Assembly (NCBI GenBank): GCA_943372645.1
Contig: CALRZN010000001.1
Coordinates: 124,001-188,000 of the forward strand
Source of the DNA: VBWE01 sp943372645
Lineage (GTDB): Bacteria; Bacteroidota; Bacteroidia; Palsa-965
Reading direction: 5' to 3'
Length of the DNA stretch: 64,000 bases
The position numbers and the translations under genes are program-made. Numbering within the stretch: the stretch's first letter is position 1; every line of letters begins with the position of its first letter. Of this stretch, positions 62,018-64,000 are shown one piece after another. Below the pieces are notes generated by a model, which was not told the origin of the DNA, searched no databases, and saw only the letters and a program-made list of their open reading frames with translations.

Positions 62018-62830
62018 ATGAAAACGCTCCTGAACAACGTAACCGAACTCGACGAACTGGTTTTCGAAAACCGGAATAAGAACTATGGTGCTTACGCCCT
62101 CCGCCAGTCGTACAGCAAAGACCTGACCCGCGGCCTGCTCATCGGTACTGCTGTGATTTTTGCGTTTTTCGGCACCGTATATGGCGTTAACTATATAAAT
62201 GCGCAGGTTGAAGTACCGGTTGATCCGACATTTAAAATCACCGAAGTATTTACACCGCCTACCAAAAAACCGGAAGAACCGAAAAAAATTGCCGAAGCCG
62301 TTAAACCGCCGAAAGCACCGGTAACACCGCCTTCCAAAGCACCGGAGCAGCCGGTTGTAACAACACCTGCCGCACCTGCCACTACCGTTCCCATTGTAGC
62401 TGATTCCAGCCAGAACCTCGGCAAGCCGAACGACCTGGCAGGTAACGGCAAACCGGGCAGCATCGGAACAAATCCGAACGGCAGTAATGGCCAGCCGGGT
62501 GATACCACCACTACAGTTATTCCGGCTGAACCGGTAACGTATGCCGACACCATGCCGGAAAATCCGGGCCTGAACCGGTTCCTGGTTGCCAACATCAAAT
62601 ACCCGCGTGTAGCCCGCGATGAAGGCATTGAAGGTGTAGTATATGTATCGTTTGTGGTTGGCACCGACGGCAATGTAAGCCGTGTAAGCATTGAAAAAGG
62701 CGTTCACCCGCTGCTTGATAACGAGGCAAAACGTGTAGCTGCGATTATACCGAAATGGACACCGGCTAAAATGAACGGCCGCAGCGTACCTTTCCTCTAT
62801 CGCCTGCCGATCCGCTTCCGCCTCAATTGA
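62018..62830 (+). CDS. TonB-like energy transducer
   Basis: The 270-residue protein has the Bacteroidota TonB N-terminus (ENRNKNYGAYALRQSY), a membrane helix near residues 30-52, a Pro/Lys-rich periplasmic linker (TPPTKKPEEPKKIAEAVKPP) and the TonB C-terminal domain (NPGLNRFLVANIKYPRVARD ... KWTPAKMNGRSVPFLYRLP). It carries proton-motive force to outer-membrane receptors. The start is ATG 62018 and not the in-frame ATG at 61940, whose 26 extra residues do not fit the family. ExbB- and ExbD-like genes follow. Confidence 0.92.
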   Translation: MKTLLNNVTELDELVFENRNKNYGAYALRQSYSKDLTRGLLIGTAVIFAFFGTVYGVNYINAQVEVPVDPTFKITEVFTPPTKKPEEPKKIAEAVKPPKAPVTPPSKAPEQPVVTTPAAPATTVPIVADSSQNLGKPNDLAGNGKPGSIGTNPNGSNGQPGDTTTTVIPAEPVTYADTMPENPGLNRFLVANIKYPRVARDEGIEGVVYVSFVVGTDGNVSRVSIEKGVHPLLDNEAKRVAAIIPKWTPAKMNGRSVPFLYRLPIRFRLN

Positions 62831-62850
62831 TTTTGTTTGGTTTAGTTTTT

Positions 62851-62903
62851 ACAGCCGGTAACACAGGTTTGGCCTCCTCCTCCTGTGAAACCGGCTGTTT
62901 TAT
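62851..62903 (+). terminator. Terminator after tonB-like gene
   Basis: ACAGCCGGT (62851-62859) pairs with ACCGGCTGT (62890-62898) with further pairing of CACAGG with CCTGTG inside. A short T-rich stretch follows. The exbB-like gene has its own promoter at 62978. Confidence 0.8.
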
Positions 62904-62977
62904 TTGGGTTTTAACAGGCAGTATGAACATTCGGGTGTTCAAAATCGAAGCGCGGGCACTTCCCGTTGCCAGCCGGG

Positions 62978-63009
62978 TTGAAATAATTTAGCGTGATTAA
63001 TTACGTTTC
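62978..63009 (+). promoter_or_regulatory. Promoter of the exbB-like gene
   Basis: TTG at 62978-62980 and TACGTTTC at 63002-63009 are 21 bp apart, a good fit to the Bacteroidota promoter with one mismatch in the -7 box. It starts transcription about 13 bp before the ATG at 63027. Confidence 0.5.
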
Positions 63010-63026
63010 CATATAAACTGATCAAC

Positions 63027-63770
63027 ATGCTGAATATTCTTTTGCAGATTACCTCGGGTGTAGCTGACACCGCAAACAAGGCCGCACAGGCTGTAACCAC
63101 GGCTCCGCCGCCGGTTGATCTTAACAAAGCCGCACAAAAAGCAACGGAAGTTTCTGTTCCGCTTGGCGACCTGGCCCTCAAAGGCGGCTGGATTATGATC
63201 CCGCTGCTGCTCTTTTTACTCATCGCGCTGTTTTTTGCGGTGGAACGTTTAATGGCCATTTCCAAAGCATCGAAATTTAACCGCACGCTCATTCTCAGCA
63301 TCCGCGATTCGATTATGAACGGACAGCTTGAATCGGCCCGCAACCAGTGCCGCGCACTCAACTCGCCGCAGGGGCGCATGATTGAAAGCGGAATCAACGC
63401 CATCGGCCGCAAAACAGACGAGATTGAAAAAGAAATGGAAAAAACCGGCCGTTACGAAATCGGAAAGCTCGAACGGAACATGTCTATTATTTCACTCATC
63501 GCCCGCCTTGCACCAATGTTTGGTTTCGTAGGTACAATTTTCGGGGTTATCAAAATCTTCTTTAACATCGCCTTGCAGGATAACATCAGTATTTCGGTAA
63601 TCTCGTCTGGTCTGTATGAAAAAATGGTAACGAGCGCCGGCGGTCTTATTGTTGGTCTTATTGCGTTTGCGTGTTACCACATGCTGAACAGCTGGATTGA
63701 CCGGACTGCACACAAATTAGAAAGCTCGAGCATGGAGTTTATGAAATTAATGCACGAGCCTGCAAAATAA
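63027..63770 (+). CDS. ExbB/TolQ/MotA-family proton channel protein
   Basis: The 247-residue protein has three membrane helices (near residues 60-80, 150-175 and 200-222), with GKLERNMSIISLIARLAPMFGFVGTIFG as two parts (LERNMSIISLIARLAPM, then FGFVGTIFGVIKIF) and SGLYEKMVTSAGGLIVGLI. This is the ExbB/TolQ signature. It forms the proton channel that energises the TonB-like protein. Confidence 0.92.
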   Translation: MLNILLQITSGVADTANKAAQAVTTAPPPVDLNKAAQKATEVSVPLGDLALKGGWIMIPLLLFLLIALFFAVERLMAISKASKFNRTLILSIRDSIMNGQLESARNQCRALNSPQGRMIESGINAIGRKTDEIEKEMEKTGRYEIGKLERNMSIISLIARLAPMFGFVGTIFGVIKIFFNIALQDNISISVISSGLYEKMVTSAGGLIVGLIAFACYHMLNSWIDRTAHKLESSSMEFMKLMHEPAK

Positions 63771-63850
63771 ACCGAACAGTTCACGCGTTTGTTAATAAAC
63801 GGTTTGTAAAAACAAGTTGCTTAACACAATAAACGCCAACAACCAGCAAA

Positions 63851-64000
63851 ATGCAACTACGCCGCAAACACAAGGAAGGCGCCGAGGTTTTTACCGAAGC
63901 ACTGAACGACATCATGTTTTTCCTGCTGCTGTTTTTTCTCATCATTTCAACCATGGTGAGCCCGAGCGCGATTAAGGTGAACCTGCCGACAGCACCGACC
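63851..64000 (+). CDS. ExbD/TolR-family protein (partial)
   Basis: The first 50 codons are within the window. They read MQLRRKHKEGAEVFTEALND, then IMFFLLLFFLIISTMV and SPSAIKVNLPTAPT, which match the N-terminal part of ExbD/TolR with the membrane Asp in the ND pair. The gene continues beyond the window. Confidence 0.88.
   Translation, partial: MQLRRKHKEGAEVFTEALNDIMFFLLLFFLIISTMVSPSAIKVNLPTAPT

Noticed and set aside
1..64000. tRNA, rRNA and CRISPR arrays
   Set aside because: I saw no cloverleaf or rRNA-like sequence and no repeat-spacer array. Absence was judged by eye only.

Overview
The window is a chromosomal segment of a Bacteroidota bacterium. The evidence is the dense, mostly Shine-Dalgarno-poor gene packing, -7 boxes of the TAnnTTTG type, a TonB with the Bacteroidota-type N-terminus (ENRNKNYGAYALRQSY), SprB-like and RHS secreted proteins, a fused two-subunit 2-oxoacid:ferredoxin oxidoreductase, and the SpoIIM/DUF4129/DUF4350/MoxR/DUF58 operon common in this phylum. 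I cannot name the species; a Chitinophagia- or Sphingobacteriia-like lineage is a guess. I saw no rRNA, tRNA or CRISPR array.

Layout. 1-15.2 kb is core chromosome: the end of an unidentified gene, a NifU-like Fe-S protein, korA-korB behind an apparent attenuator with a Cys-rich leader peptide, an M48 metalloprotease, an RDD membrane protein, a six-gene SpoIIM-to-DUF58 operon, and an M13 zinc peptidase. 15.3-24.5 kb is a reverse-strand polymorphic-toxin locus: an SprB-like secreted protein, a 2631-residue RHS protein with an AT-rich tail, and a small four-helix membrane protein overlapping its stop codon (candidate immunity protein). 24.7-34.7 kb is accessory: two paralogous helical-repeat proteins, a NYN-like protein, a RadC-like protein with a broken metal motif, a TIR-dynamin GTPase fusion, a membrane/SH3 protein and an unknown protein. 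The TIR part is visibly AT-rich and looks like an anti-phage module.

35.4-52.97 kb is the most unusual part: about 22 genes, all on the + strand, ending in a large serine recombinase just upstream of recX. It has no recognisable terminase, portal, tail, relaxase or conjugation gene. It does have several single-TM small proteins, a transglutaminase-like protein, compact beta-rich proteins that could be jelly-roll capsid or spike proteins, a membrane protein with two annexin repeats, a peptidoglycan-binding membrane protein, an amidase, an L,D-transpeptidase-like membrane protein, a Dam-type methylase, a 765-residue protein with a C-terminal RadA-like ATPase, and three tandem serine-recombinase homologues, two of them degenerate. 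My best reading is an integrated tailless, probably membrane-containing virus or a related envelope-crossing element of an undescribed type. Its ends hold structured nucleic acid: 20-bp iterons, a nested hairpin of about 100 nt, a run of six hairpins, and a 27-bp perfect inverted repeat at the recombinase stop.

53-64 kb returns to core genes: recX, two lipoproteins, a LuxE-like acyl-protein synthetase homologue, a PemK-like toxin with a partner gene bracketed by two identical 41-bp terminator copies, an acyl-CoA dehydrogenase, anmK, a very acidic protein, a Glu/Leu-type dehydrogenase, an MscS channel, and a tonB-exbB-exbD energy-transduction cluster cut by the window edge. All family assignments come from reading motifs by eye; no database search was run.
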